A stretch of 64,000 nt of DNA from Ceratopteris richardii (GCA_020310875.1 CM035417.1:89561199-89625198); one strand, 5' to 3'; counted from the stretch's first letter, positions 1 to 8,211 are shown. Numbers and translations are program-made. The notes: a model not told the origin generated them from the letters alone.

Positions 1-32
1 CAAAATAAGCTAGTCAAAGGTAGGTCAAATGC

Positions 33-62
33 GTGTAATCGCTTGTATCAGTCGTATCGGGT
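33..62. repeat. Single copy of the conserved hairpin-arm sequence
   Basis: This stretch contains the arm seen in the hairpins at 512-2788 (core AATCGCTTGTATC followed by a GTCGTATCGG-like end) but no facing second arm nearby. It lies just downstream of the minus-strand TATA box at 141-149, so it could fall in a transcribed leader. It may be a half-element or a decayed hairpin. Confidence 0.5.
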
Positions 63-140
63 ATGTAGCACAAGTATGCATGGGTGATGAAGAGAGAAAT
101 TCTATGAAGGTTGAAAATGTGAAATGGTGAACAGGACCCG

Positions 141-335
141 TATTTATAGTCGAGAAGGACCGGGTAACGGTCACATGACGTGGACCAATAAGTGAGTGCC
201 ATGTGGCAAAAGACGTTGGGAATCACAATGGCTAGATGATGTGGCCCACTCAAATGATGCCACGTGGCATTGTAATGTTGGGATTTGCAACGGCTAGATG
301 ACATGGACCAATCACACATTGCCACGTGTCACCAA
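141..335 (-). promoter_or_regulatory. Candidate minus-strand promoter: TATA box below G-box/ABRE motifs
   Basis: Read on the minus strand, 149-141 is CTATAAATA, a good plant TATA box. Upstream of it (higher coordinates) lie ACGT-core motifs: a TGACGTGG at 176-183, GCCACGTGGC at 263-272 and GCCACGTGTC at 318-327. ACGT cores of this kind bind bZIP and bHLH factors (ABRE or G-box). Any transcript would start near 115 and run off the left edge, so the gene itself cannot be named. The minus-strand reading frame at 14-325 overlaps the promoter and is not convincing as protein. Confidence 0.45.
171..335. repeat. Three direct repeats of about 62 bp carrying G-box cores
   Basis: Three diverged copies start near 171, 235 and 297. 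Each has the order GATG(A/T)(C/T)(A/G)TGG(A/C)CC, then a short spacer, then GCCA(C/T)GTG, then GGCTAGATGA before the next copy. The third copy is partial. Multiplied G-boxes upstream of a TATA box are typical of inducible plant promoters. Confidence 0.6.
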
Positions 336-511
336 CGGTCAAATCATCCCAGAGACCTATTTAAGCTCTTCTATTCACTTTTTTCATTTTTTGTGAAACT
401 CCTTGCTACCATCAACTTGCCGTTGTCTTCGCGTTTTTACATGCTTTTCAAAACTTTCCATAGACCACATTTTGTGTGAGGGTTTAGGGTCATCATGATC
501 AATTATTTTAC

Positions 512-585
512 AACACGACCGATACAAGCGATTAAGGACATTCGAGGATTTCCTGATGACCCTAATCGCTTGTATCGGTCATGTT
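512..585. repeat. Hairpin A of the CGACCGATACAAGCGAT family
   Basis: Left arm 512-537 and right arm 560-585 are inverted copies matching at 24 of 26 positions, with a 22-nt loop. Total length is 74 nt. The arm core ACGACCGATACAAGCGATTA recurs in all five family members in the first 3 kb. Confidence 0.85.
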
Positions 586-746
586 TCTTGAGTGCTTTGT
601 GAAAGCTTTTTTAATTAGTTTTTCTGCGTTTAAAATTTGTTCCAAGCTTTTAAACTCTTTTTTGTGCAAGTTGGCTTATTTTGCTTGCATCGGTCATGAA
701 TTTCCCTATCTTACTATTGGCTCAAAATTTCAAGAAACTAATGATA

Positions 747-1018
747 CCATTGCATCCGAAACGTGCCAAAACCCTAAGATTGGCTGTCTATTTGCATGAT
801 TCTGATATTGAGAGGTCTTGATGAGCCTATTTGTGCATGAATGTAGGACACGACCAATGCAAGCGATTAGGCTCATCTGAAAATGTTGGATGGGCCTAAT
901 CGCTTGCATCGATCGTGTCTGGAAATCAATACAAAAAGGCTTATCAAGACCTCCAAGTATCAAAATCATGCAAATAGACAGTCAATCTTAGGGTTTTGGC
1001 ACGTTCCGGATGCAATGG
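747..1018. repeat. 272-bp palindrome centred on hairpin B
   Basis: About 100 bp on the left (747-846) reappears inverted on the right (920-1018). Both arms include CCATTGCATCCG, then GTGCCAAAACCCTAAGATTG, then TGTCTATTTGCATGATT, with scattered mismatches. The centre is the family hairpin at 847-919. A transcript would fold into one long, slightly imperfect stem, as expected of a young MIR-like inverted duplication or a foldback transposon. No long protein reading frame fits the symmetry. Confidence 0.85.
847..919. repeat. Hairpin B (core of the large palindrome)
   Basis: Arms 847-872 and 894-919 match at 24 of 26 positions around a 21-nt loop; total 73 nt. The arm reads GACACGACCAATGCAAGCGA, the family sequence with ACCAATG in place of ACCGATA. 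Confidence 0.85.
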
Positions 1019-1119
1019 TTGCATTATTTTCTTAAAATTCTTAACCAATAATAAGATACAAAAGTTCACATGCAATCTAAGCTTCAAGATGACCTCCTTT
1101 GGACATGACCAATTCAAGC

Positions 1120-1193
1120 AACTAGGACCAATGCAAGCGATTAGACCCATCCGATATTCTTTGATGACCCTAATCGCTTGGATTGGTCGTGTC
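1120..1193. repeat. Hairpin C, partly decayed left arm
   Basis: The right arm (1168-1193) is a clear family arm. The left arm (about 1120-1146) pairs through CCAATGCAAGCGATTAG but is poor at its outer end. A further arm-like copy lies just upstream at 1102-1127. The 74-nt spacing is the same as in the other copies. It lies about 260 bp before the start codon of the H3-tail-like gene. Confidence 0.65.
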
Positions 1194-1449
1194 TCATGCT
1201 TTGTTTCTGCTTGTGTTTCGAGTTATTTCTATTAAATATATTTCTTTTCAAAGCTTATTACTCATCAAATGTACATAGATACACATATTTATTGCCCAAA
1301 GGGGTACAAGACATTGCAAATATGAAGGATGTAATCTTTTTTTGTGTAATTGATCCATGTCCTAATATTAATCCTTACTGATCCATGATTTGTTTTTCTC
1401 TAGTAAAAGTCCTATTTATCTGATGATAATAATCTTTTTTTTGTAGGTT

Positions 1450-1877
1450 ATGGCTAGGACAAAGAAGACAGCAAGGAATTCTCTCCAATCACAACATGGA
1501 AACTCCAAAGTGTAAGCCTCGCCATACGTTTTGTTGTGTTCTATTTTAAAGCCTTGCCATCCATTCTAAATTTAAGTTTACCTTGCAGTGCTGCTAAGCT
1601 CCTCAAAATGCATATTGATCAAAACATTCTAGGAATTCCTTCATTGAAAGAAGAAAAAAGGTTTGGATACATTCAAATACATGTGCCATTACAGAAATAC
1701 AACACCTCGTGTGACTGGAGAGTGATTGCAAATGTAGTAAGGTTCTTGGAAAGTAGGTTTGACAACCCTGAGTTGAACTTGTCAGACTATCCATATGCTT
1801 GGGTCATCTTGATCAAGGAGAGAGCAATAACTGCCATTATGGAACATGCAATATGCCCTTATATTTCTGGAATGTAA
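1450..1877 (+). CDS. Small two-exon gene with histone H3-tail-like N-terminus
   Basis: Exon 1 is 1450-1511 and exon 2 is 1589-1877, split by a 77-nt intron (1512-1588) with GTAAGC donor and CTTGCAG acceptor. Splicing keeps one frame (GT plus T gives Val) and gives 116 residues. The ATG context is good (G at -3 and +4), and a T-rich TTTTTTTTGTAG acceptor ends 3 nt before it, so an intron in the 5' leader is likely. The protein starts MARTKKTARNS. Histone H3 starts MARTKQTARKS, so 9 of 11 residues agree: Arg2, Thr3, Lys4, Thr6, Arg8 and Ser10 are kept, Lys9 is Asn. The rest (VAAKLLKMHIDQNI onward, with DWRVIANVVRFLESRF) does not resemble the histone fold or any family I recognise. Exon structure and tail similarity are seen; function is unknown. 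It could be a captured H3 first exon, a chromatin-reader decoy, or a decayed gene. Confidence 0.6.
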
Positions 1878-2160
1878 GATTGTAATCTAATGTGTAACCA
1901 ACATATGTTGGAAGATTTATTGATGTACAAATTGTATGTAATTATGTCAGTCTTCATCTGGAAGATGGCCATTGTAACTATATTTATATGCCTTGAGTAA
2001 TGTAATGTTGAATTGATCCTCTTGAGAACTAAGTAAAAGTGACTTCATTGCATGGTTCCAGAAAAATTGAATTGTTTCTATCATCAAAATGTCGATTTTG
2101 GGTGCTTTTTGCTTTATGCATGTTGAAAAGTTAAATGTGAAGAGGATAGAGAAGTTTTTA

Positions 2161-2235
2161 TGACACGACCGATGCAAGCGATATGGGTAATCGGAGAATT
2201 TTGGATGGCTCATATCACTTGTATCGGTCATGTCA
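2161..2235. repeat. Hairpin D
   Basis: Arms 2161-2187 and 2209-2235 match at 23 of 27 positions around a 21-nt loop; total 75 nt. The inner end of the arm is GATATGGG, a variant shared only with hairpin E. It lies 284 bp after the stop codon of the H3-tail-like gene. Confidence 0.85.
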
Positions 2236-2713
2236 TCCAATCTTTTCCATTTTTTCATACCATCCATTTTGTCATACCATCCATTTTGTCATATGCAAGT
2301 TCCTGTATAATCATTGCACCATTGAAACCTCATCAAAATGTTGAAATATAAAAAAATGCCAATATGAATATAGTCCATAAAAAGCCATAATTGAAGTGAT
2401 GTAATGAGTCACATTCTTACTTACAATCCTGCAAAAGCAAAATCAATGGAAGTATGGAAAAAGGTTCTAAAAGGGGAGATATATTATGTAAGAATTTCTT
2501 GGTTTATATTCTTGAATCACCTAGAATTTACTCATGCAAGTTCCTTTATAATCATTGCACAATAGAAACCTCATTAAAATCTTGAAATTAAACAAAAAAA
2601 TGCCAATATGAATGTAGTCCATAAAAAGACATAATTGAAGTGATGTAATCAGTCACATTCTTAGTCACCATCCTACAGAAAAGTTAAATGTGAAGAGGAT
2701 AGAGAAGTTTTTA

Positions 2714-2788
2714 TGACACGACCGATGCAAGCGATATGGGCAATCAGATAATTTGAGATGGTCCATATCGCTTGTATCGGTCGTGTCA
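2714..2788. repeat. Hairpin E, the best-preserved copy
   Basis: Left arm 2714-2739 and right arm 2763-2788 match at 25 of 26 positions around a 23-nt loop. The only mismatch is in GATGCAAG against GATACAAG. It is the strongest candidate for a recently active copy. Confidence 0.9.
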
Positions 2789-2980
2789 TCCAATCTTTTC
2801 CATTTTTTCATACCATCCATTTTGTCATATGCAAGTTCCTGTATAATCATTGCACCATTGAAACCTCCTCACAATCTTGAAAATAAACAAAAAAATGCCA
2901 AGATGAATATAGTCCATAAAAAGACATAATTGAAGTGATGTAATCAGTCACATTCTTAGTCACCATCTTGCAAAGAAAAA

Positions 2981-3398
2981 TCAATGGAGTTTTGAAAAAA
3001 AATCTTCTTAAAGAAGGAGACTTGTTACAATCTAAAGGGTTGGAACTTGATCACCTTGGGTGGCAGGCAAGTTATGCAAGATAATGTTTTCTCTGATCCA
3101 ATGTTAACTATAGCATCATCAATTGAGAATATGAACTATGATGAGCTCCCTTACATTTCTAAATTTCCAATTTGTTGTGACAGTTATTTTGCTAGATTGA
3201 AAATCTGGATGAATCAGTACTTCTGGATAGCTCTCCTCTGAGTCCAAGCTATCCAAAGTCCAAGCTCTTTTGTACATTACCTATATTTTGTAGAAGCTTT
3301 GGATCTTTTCTTAGATGAACATCACCACCAAGAAATCCCATTTATGAAAGTAGAGATTCACATTTTTTAATGAAAAGGTGAATGATAGCCCTGTGAAC
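2981..3398. other. No gene recognised
   Basis: A short plus-strand reading frame (3047-3241, 64 residues, ending near CDSYFARLKIWMNQYF) is present but has no recognisable family. On the minus strand this region would hold any further exon of the 3399-3690 gene. I see no convincing splice acceptor plus coding stretch there, so that gene looks cut off. Confidence 0.4.
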
Positions 3399-3690
3399 GT
3401 AGACTTGCGTGCACTTGATTGCAGTGCTACCCTTGTAGACGACATTGGTCACTTCCTGCATAGTGCCATAGTGCTCCTGCACATACATAGATAGATGGGC
3501 ATTACTTCAACGGATGCCGCTATCATCATCACGGGAGTGGATGAAGCAGAGGAAGTGTGATTACCTGATTGATGGAGTCCCAGCTCGTGACAGTTCCGGT
3601 GTTATGAAATAGAACAGTCGCTTGTGTAGCTCTCCACATAACGGCTCCAAAAAAAAGTGGTAGGAGCAGTGTACGCAAGTCAATCGCCAT
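3399..3690 (-). CDS. Partial secreted-protein gene, PL20 (glucuronan lyase)-like start
   Basis: On the minus strand an exon runs 3690-3565 (42 codons), then an 88-nt intron (donor GTAATC, acceptor TATGTGCAG) and an exon from 3476 to about 3399. The start codon lies directly after a TTTCAG acceptor and opens a good signal peptide (MAIDLRTLLLPLFFGAVMW, Ala-rich end). The mature part has HNTGTVTSWDSINQEHYGT, then EVTNVVYKG, then AIKCTQVY. This motif order resembles the N-terminal part of fungal and algal PL20 glucuronan lyases as I recall them. If so it would be an extracellular beta-jelly-roll lyase acting on polyglucuronate. After QVY a GTTCAC donor is possible, but no following exon is visible and reading through ends at a stop about 20 codons later. 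It is probably a truncated copy. Family assignment is moderate; the secreted start and splice sites are seen directly. Confidence 0.45.
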
Positions 3691-3799
3691 CCTGAAATGT
3701 AGCTTCCACTGCCTGCGATATTTCTTTTACATAAGAAGGGATGCCCATGTTTCTCCTAAAAGTCTAATTAGATCATGAAGATTATGAAAAGGGGTATAC

Positions 3800-4026
3800 C
3801 TTCCAGTTTGTGGATCAATTGGATAAACAAATCCATCTGCCCATATGTCGATATGTTTTTTGCCTTCTTTCTGCAATCCAACCACTTTAGAATGTTGAAG
3901 AGCCCTTCGGCATACCTTTCTTGTCGTTGCATACTCATGACTAACTGCAATGTTGATATGGAACTTATCACAATGATTTTGGCTGGTTGAAAGGTGAGTG
4001 AGAGTGTTTGGGTTGAGGTTCTCCAT
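3800..4026 (-). CDS. Unrecognised minus-strand first exon below a TATA box
   Basis: A reading frame begins MENLNPNTLTHLSTSQ at 4026 and runs leftward to a stop near 3727. A TATATAA box sits on the same strand at 4141-4135, about 110 nt upstream. A possible donor (GTATAC at 3799) would join it in frame to the acceptor before the secreted-protein exon at 3691, but this would bury the signal peptide inside the protein. It may therefore be a short upstream frame in the leader of that gene or an unrelated exon. Contains WADGFVYPIDPQTG; no family recognised. Confidence 0.3.
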
Positions 4027-4134
4027 GGTCTACTACGAAGAGTGATGTGAAAGTGTCTAAAATGACATGAAAGAGAGAAACAAGCCTGCTATCGAAAGTA
4101 GAGTAAAAAAAGTGCAAAACGGCATAAGCACACA

Positions 4135-4141
4135 TTATATA
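4135..4141 (-). promoter_or_regulatory. TATA box for the minus-strand gene at 3.4-4.0 kb
   Basis: The minus strand reads CCTATATAATG here. It is placed about 110 nt before the ATG at 4026, a normal plant spacing allowing a leader of roughly 80 nt. Confidence 0.4.
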
Positions 4142-5235
4142 GGTCCGTGAACAAGAGGAAAATTCAAATTTTCATGAACACCCGATGAGCACAAACTTTG
4201 AGGCATAAGATATCACACATACTTTTCATGATTATCACACGAGTTTCTCTCTCTTCAAAATTTGCACAAGATACGTTTTAAATGCGCTTACACGGATTTT
4301 TTTAAAATGAGTTGACAACTTTAATCCAGATTAAGCACAACTAATTGAAATCCTTACACGGCCCTTTTTTGGCCGTTTTTCACCCTAATGAGTTGGATCT
4401 AAACCAGTTGAACGAACAAAAGATCTAGAAAGCCGACGATTTATTCATGTGATTACTTGTCAGATTGCAGACGCAAAAACATAATATGATGTTTGTGAAG
4501 CTTGAATCTACCTAATTTTCTAAAATCCATACCAATCTTTATAAAAATTGCATGACTGCATGAGATCATGATTTGAGTTTTGAAAAGAAAAAGATAAAAA
4601 GTGTAAAGAGATTTTAAAAGAACCCTGATACTCTTCTGATGGATCTTGCAGGTTGGCCCATCGGGACGATGTGCAAGTTTAGCGGGGGTGAATGTCGGGA
4701 TGAAATCCCGCAGGGAGTGTCCATTGTTTTTTCTCAAAAGTTCATTGTTTTATGACGTTTTGTGTGATGTTTTGATCTAAAAAGGGTACATTTCATGCAT
4801 GATTTGACTGATTTGATTGCCTGTGTGATAAGAAACCATGTTAGAGATGTGTGTTAGAACCGTGCGTGTAAATAACTGATGTTTGACCCATGAAAACCCA
4901 AGTTTAACCCTTTGAATCTGATTAAAAGTAAGGGTTTATCCCATGAAAAATGAACTTGAACCCTTGAAAACCCTTGGAGTTTAAGCCGAAACTGTAAATA
5001 AACCCATGAATTGGTGAGTTTGAGATAATTGTGAGTAAACGCCTAATTTTCCTGACCAAAAACCCGAGGTCGAACCCTTGGAAATGGCGGTTTTTGTAGG
5101 CCAAACCCTAAAAAACCCATTAAAATGTAAATACCCAGTGTGAAACCAAAACCATAGTTTATGGAAAAATTAAAATACCGCCGAAATTAGAAAGTTCATT
5201 CAGGAGGTTAGAATGTTCTAGAAGGAAGTCCTAGG
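4142..5235. other. Unassigned AT-rich sequence
   Basis: No sustained reading frame, RNA gene or transposon domain is visible. A loosely repeated minus-strand phrase meaning GGGTTT(A/T)(T/A) or AACCC occurs several times at 4890-5150 (AACCCAAG, AACCCTTG, AACCCATG). These may be decayed telomere-like or simple repeats. Confidence 0.5.
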
Positions 5236-5240
5236 GGGGG

Positions 5241-5304
5241 CCTATAAATACGTGCAAAATGCATTTGTTTCCTCCTCATCCCGTGGACTGCCCTGTGGAA
5301 CGTC
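5241..5304 (+). promoter_or_regulatory. TATA box followed by the first copy of a 31-bp motif
   Basis: CCTATAAATACG at 5240-5251 is a good plus-strand TATA box. About 25 nt later comes CATCCCGTGGACTGCCCTGT (within 5274-5304), a 31-bp sequence repeated exactly at 7501-7531. The arrangement is compatible with a transcribed repeat or LTR, but paired LTR ends are not evident. Confidence 0.35.
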
Positions 5305-5559
5305 TTTTGAGGGATGCTCCTTGTCTATTCATCTTTAGTCATGTTTTTTTTATGATCCTACTCACATGCTCCATTACCATGCTGAGAGAGGGAGGAACTA
5401 TGGAGCCTTAGGCACATAACAGAGAGAGAATGTCTCAATAAACCCCTTTCTATTTCTAGCTTCTGTGACTCAATTTCGTTGTAGTACGTTCTGAAGACCA
5501 TTAGAGTACGGACTAGATGCGCAGATGACTCCGGAGATGGCTGGGCATGATTCTATGCA

Positions 5560-6780
5560 CGAATGAGAGAGAGAGAGAAATTGACTTGTTGGCGACGCAG
5601 AGATCACATGAGTATGGCGCAGGAGGAGAGAGACGCAGAAAATCGGTGAGCATAAAGACATTCGAGAAGACTGTAGAGAGAATTTAGGCAGGGCAGAGCA
5701 TCATGGCAAGAGAGGACGTCTGTAGGAGTCGACGTGTGGAGAGAGAGCAACACCGTGGCTGCTGTTTGTCTGGTGAGAGGAGAGAGACAGTCTCGCACGG
5801 TCAACAGCGAAGTAAAGCACGGACGATGCCCATGAGAGAGAGGAATTATGTTCATGATTGTTATACTATGTTGAGAATTATCTTAAACATGATGCATGTT
5901 TCTGAGGGTGAAGGAGAGGGAATCTCTCCCCCTCCCACGGCGGCACAGCGCGCACGCACACGAGAGAGAGAGAGAGAGAAAGAGAGAGAGCATGGATGCG
6001 CAAGTAGTCCCTAAGTAGTCTGTCGCTTGGAAGGCAGCGGCAGAATCTTCGAATGCAGAGAAATATGTTCTGGTCGGCGACGCTGCGCAATATACAGAGA
6101 GAGAGAGATAGAGGCCTGGACAGTTGGCAGCCCCGGACGAAGCGCTGATGCGCTGGAGAGAGAGAGAAAGAAAGAATGAAGAGAGAGAGATGGTCTTGTG
6201 GCGGCAGCACGCAGAAATAGAGGAGTGGGAGAGATAACTCCTATTGCGTGTGCGCTACAGAGAGAGAGAATCCTGTCGGTGTAGCACGTAGTTAAGATCG
6301 GAGGCGATGGAGGATGAATTTCGGAATAGAGAGAGCGCGCGACAGCAGTTGGCTGTCGGTATGATTGAGAGAGGAGATGCGGGCGATAGATCCGGATTCC
6401 GAAGAGAAGCGACTCTACAGAGAGAAAGAGAGCCAATTGATAGAACTAGTGGCGGCGCTAAAAATGAGAGAGACATATGGTTCTGGCGGTGCATAGATAG
6501 AACAAAATTGGTGCTCTGCTGTCGATGACTATTTGTCACAACGAGAGGGAGTTGGAACTTGGCGGGCGCTGTCAGATATCCGGAGGACAGAGGGAGGTTG
6601 TCGGGCGACGTCGCAGGAGGATGCGGACTAGAGGTATGAGGGAGAGAGGGAGGCAGTTGTGCTATCGCGCGATGATCTTGGAGGCGAAAGCTTAGGAGAG
6701 AGAGAGAGAGGGGGAGAGACAGAGAGTCAAAGATCTACACGCACAGAAAAACTAAGAGAGAGAGATGTATTAAATTGGTT
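5560..6780. repeat. GA-rich block with many short GAGAGA runs
   Basis: Dozens of short (GA)n runs are spread through otherwise complex sequence for about 1.2 kb. This is not one microsatellite: the runs are separated by unique GC-rich words. Frames on both strands are low-complexity and are not supported as proteins. In plants, BBR/BPC proteins bind GAGA runs, so a regulatory role is possible. Confidence 0.7.
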
Positions 6781-7500
6781 TCGATAGAGAGAAAGAGGGA
6801 CGATCACGTGGTCATGCACCAAGTAATAGTCGATTTATATATGGAATTATTTAAAAGAAAAACAATGAATCAATATATACTTGAATTATTAGGCTTATCC
6901 TTTCAGGAAAGATACATAAGAGGTGAGTGCCAAGAGTTTCGCTTGGAAGTTAATAGACAATTGGGCACAAAATTTTAACATGATGTGATATCCCTGGGGA
7001 ATCAATACTATAAAAAGTCCGAATTCTTGGAATTAAGGAACAATGATCTTTATCTATCAAAGGAAACGGGACCTCCAATTCAATAACTCTCGTGTCTTCT
7101 TTTATAATAGGGGTAGTGAAGCAAGCACTAGTTGAATTGCATGTGTTCGATCAAGCGAGGGTTGGTAATCAATAATACCTATCATCAACAAAGCTTAATC
7201 ATCAACAAGGAATACCGATTAAAGGAGAAATATTAGGAGAAAATAGTTATGTTCATCATTGGTATAATCAATCTTCGGGATCTCAAATGAATCTACTATG
7301 TCATGAAGATTTTAATAGAAAAAGAAATTTTGATCACTATCGATAGAAGTGGAGGTTCTAAGAGAGGAAATTAAGGCAAACTCATGTTTATTTCATTGTT
7401 CAAGTTTTATGACATGTTTTATTCAAGCTAAGGGTTATCTTGCATTACCTTAAGTCAGAATGATTTATTCTTTTCACATGTTCTAATATTGTCTCTACGC
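6781..7500 (+). other. Possible exon fragments of an unrecognised gene
   Basis: A frame at 6775-6978 is broken by a strong donor-like AAGAG/GTGAGT at 6920. A later stretch (about 7202-7345) reads QGIPIKGEILGENSYVHHWY and onward without stops before TAG. Codon content looks coding-like, but no family is recognised and no full gene model holds together. Treat as remnants. Confidence 0.2.
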
Positions 7501-7782
7501 CTCATCCCGTGGACTGCCCTGTGGAACGTCGTTCCAGGCTCATCCAGGTTTCTGATTATATGAAGAGAAGTGAAAGCATTGAAGACGGAAGATAAAGAGT
7601 ACCCCACCCTGTGGATTGCCCTTGTGGATCGTCTCCTCCAGGTTTATGCGGTTTTTGATTATCTGAAGTAAAGAGAAGGGAGGCTACTGTTGAGGATACC
7701 TGAAGTAAAGAGCGGACCGCAGTGAAGACCTAGAAGAAAAGCTTGGACCGCAAAGACCGAAGCGGAATCTTGAGGGCGGTTT

Positions 7783-7907
7783 CTCGCACTGTAGCGAGGG
7801 ATCTAGAGTAGACACTAGCCGGCCCGCACTGTAGCGGCGGCTTTTATACTGTATCATCGCACCGCACTGTAGCGGTTTTATTGTGCCATCGGCCCGCACT
7901 GTAGCGG
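7783..7907. repeat. Four small hairpins with a constant ACTGTA loop and changing stems
   Basis: Copies at 7783-7798 (CTCGC ACTGTA GCGAG), 7824-7837 (CCGC ACTGTA GCGG), 7861-7876 (ACCGC ACTGTA GCGGT) and 7894-7907 (CCGC ACTGTA GCGG) keep the six-base loop. Where stem bases change they change on both sides, so pairing is kept. Confidence 0.7.
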
Positions 7908-8211
7908 CCTGTTTTGTATCATTCATTTTATTGGAGGCTTTAGTTTCATTTCCGTTGTATCGTTGGGCTTCATCTGCATTCCGTGTATCACTGCGGTATC
8001 CGATCGTCTCTTTCCGACGCCCACGGTCCCACGTCTTGACACTTCCGAGGGGCAAGGGACCCTAGGAGGATCGTGCACGCTCCAGAGAGCACAGGCGAGG
8101 CGCCCAGCGCACAGACGCCACTCGCAGGACAGCGGGAACGATGCACCAGAGAGGGGCCTGATCCAACCCCAGGCGCCGGCTTCCTCCCACGACCTCCTTC
8201 TTCCCGACAAC
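7908..8211. other. GC-rich sequence, no gene assigned
   Basis: The stretch is much richer in G and C than its surroundings and has overlapping frames on both strands, none recognised. It ends where the truncated Copia-1 LTR begins. Confidence 0.4.

Larger units (their letters stand above)
2126..2980. repeat. Locally duplicated block containing hairpins D and E
   Basis: The leader AAAGTTAAATGTGAAGAGGA before each hairpin occurs at about 2127 and again at about 2681. A second unit starting GCAAGTTCCT(G/T)TATAATCA and running to CAGTCACATTCTTA occurs three times (about 2294, 2535 and 2830). CATACCATCCATTTTGTCAT is also doubled at 2257-2292. This points to segmental duplication carrying the hairpin with it. 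No protein coding is evident. Confidence 0.7.
5274..7636. repeat. Repeated CCGTGGACTGCCCTGTGGAACGTC-type motif (three copies)
   Basis: Copies at 5274-5304 and 7501-7531 are identical over 31 bp. A diverged third copy (CACCCTGTGGATTGCCCTTG) lies at about 7604-7623. Nothing else nearby explains them. They could be terminal repeats of an unknown element spanning the GA-rich block. Confidence 0.6.

Noticed and set aside
14..325. 103-residue minus-strand frame at the left edge
   Set aside because: It runs through the TATA box and G-box repeats, so it is promoter sequence rather than protein.
1450..1877. A genuine histone H3 gene
   Set aside because: Only the first 11 residues match. The alpha-N and histone-fold sequences are absent and the remaining protein is unrelated.
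2160..2351. Recurring short peptides with MQAIRP or DTTDTSDM
   Set aside because: They are translations of the conserved hairpin arm in different frames, not a protein family.
512..2788. tRNA genes (hairpins are 73-75 nt long)
   Set aside because: The length is right but the fold is one simple hairpin; there is no cloverleaf, no B box (GGTTCGA) and no anticodon arm.
512..2788. CRISPR-like array
   Set aside because: Repeats are inverted pairs at irregular spacing in a plant nuclear context, with no uniform spacers and no Cas genes.
5703..6539. Several 70-140 residue frames in the GA-rich block
   Set aside because: Arg/Glu or Ser/Leu-rich low-complexity translations on both strands, explained by GAGA runs.
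7200..7345. Chloroplast insertion suspected from AT-rich coding-like sequence
   Set aside because: The stop-free stretch does not match any plastid gene I can recognise; left as possible exon remnants.
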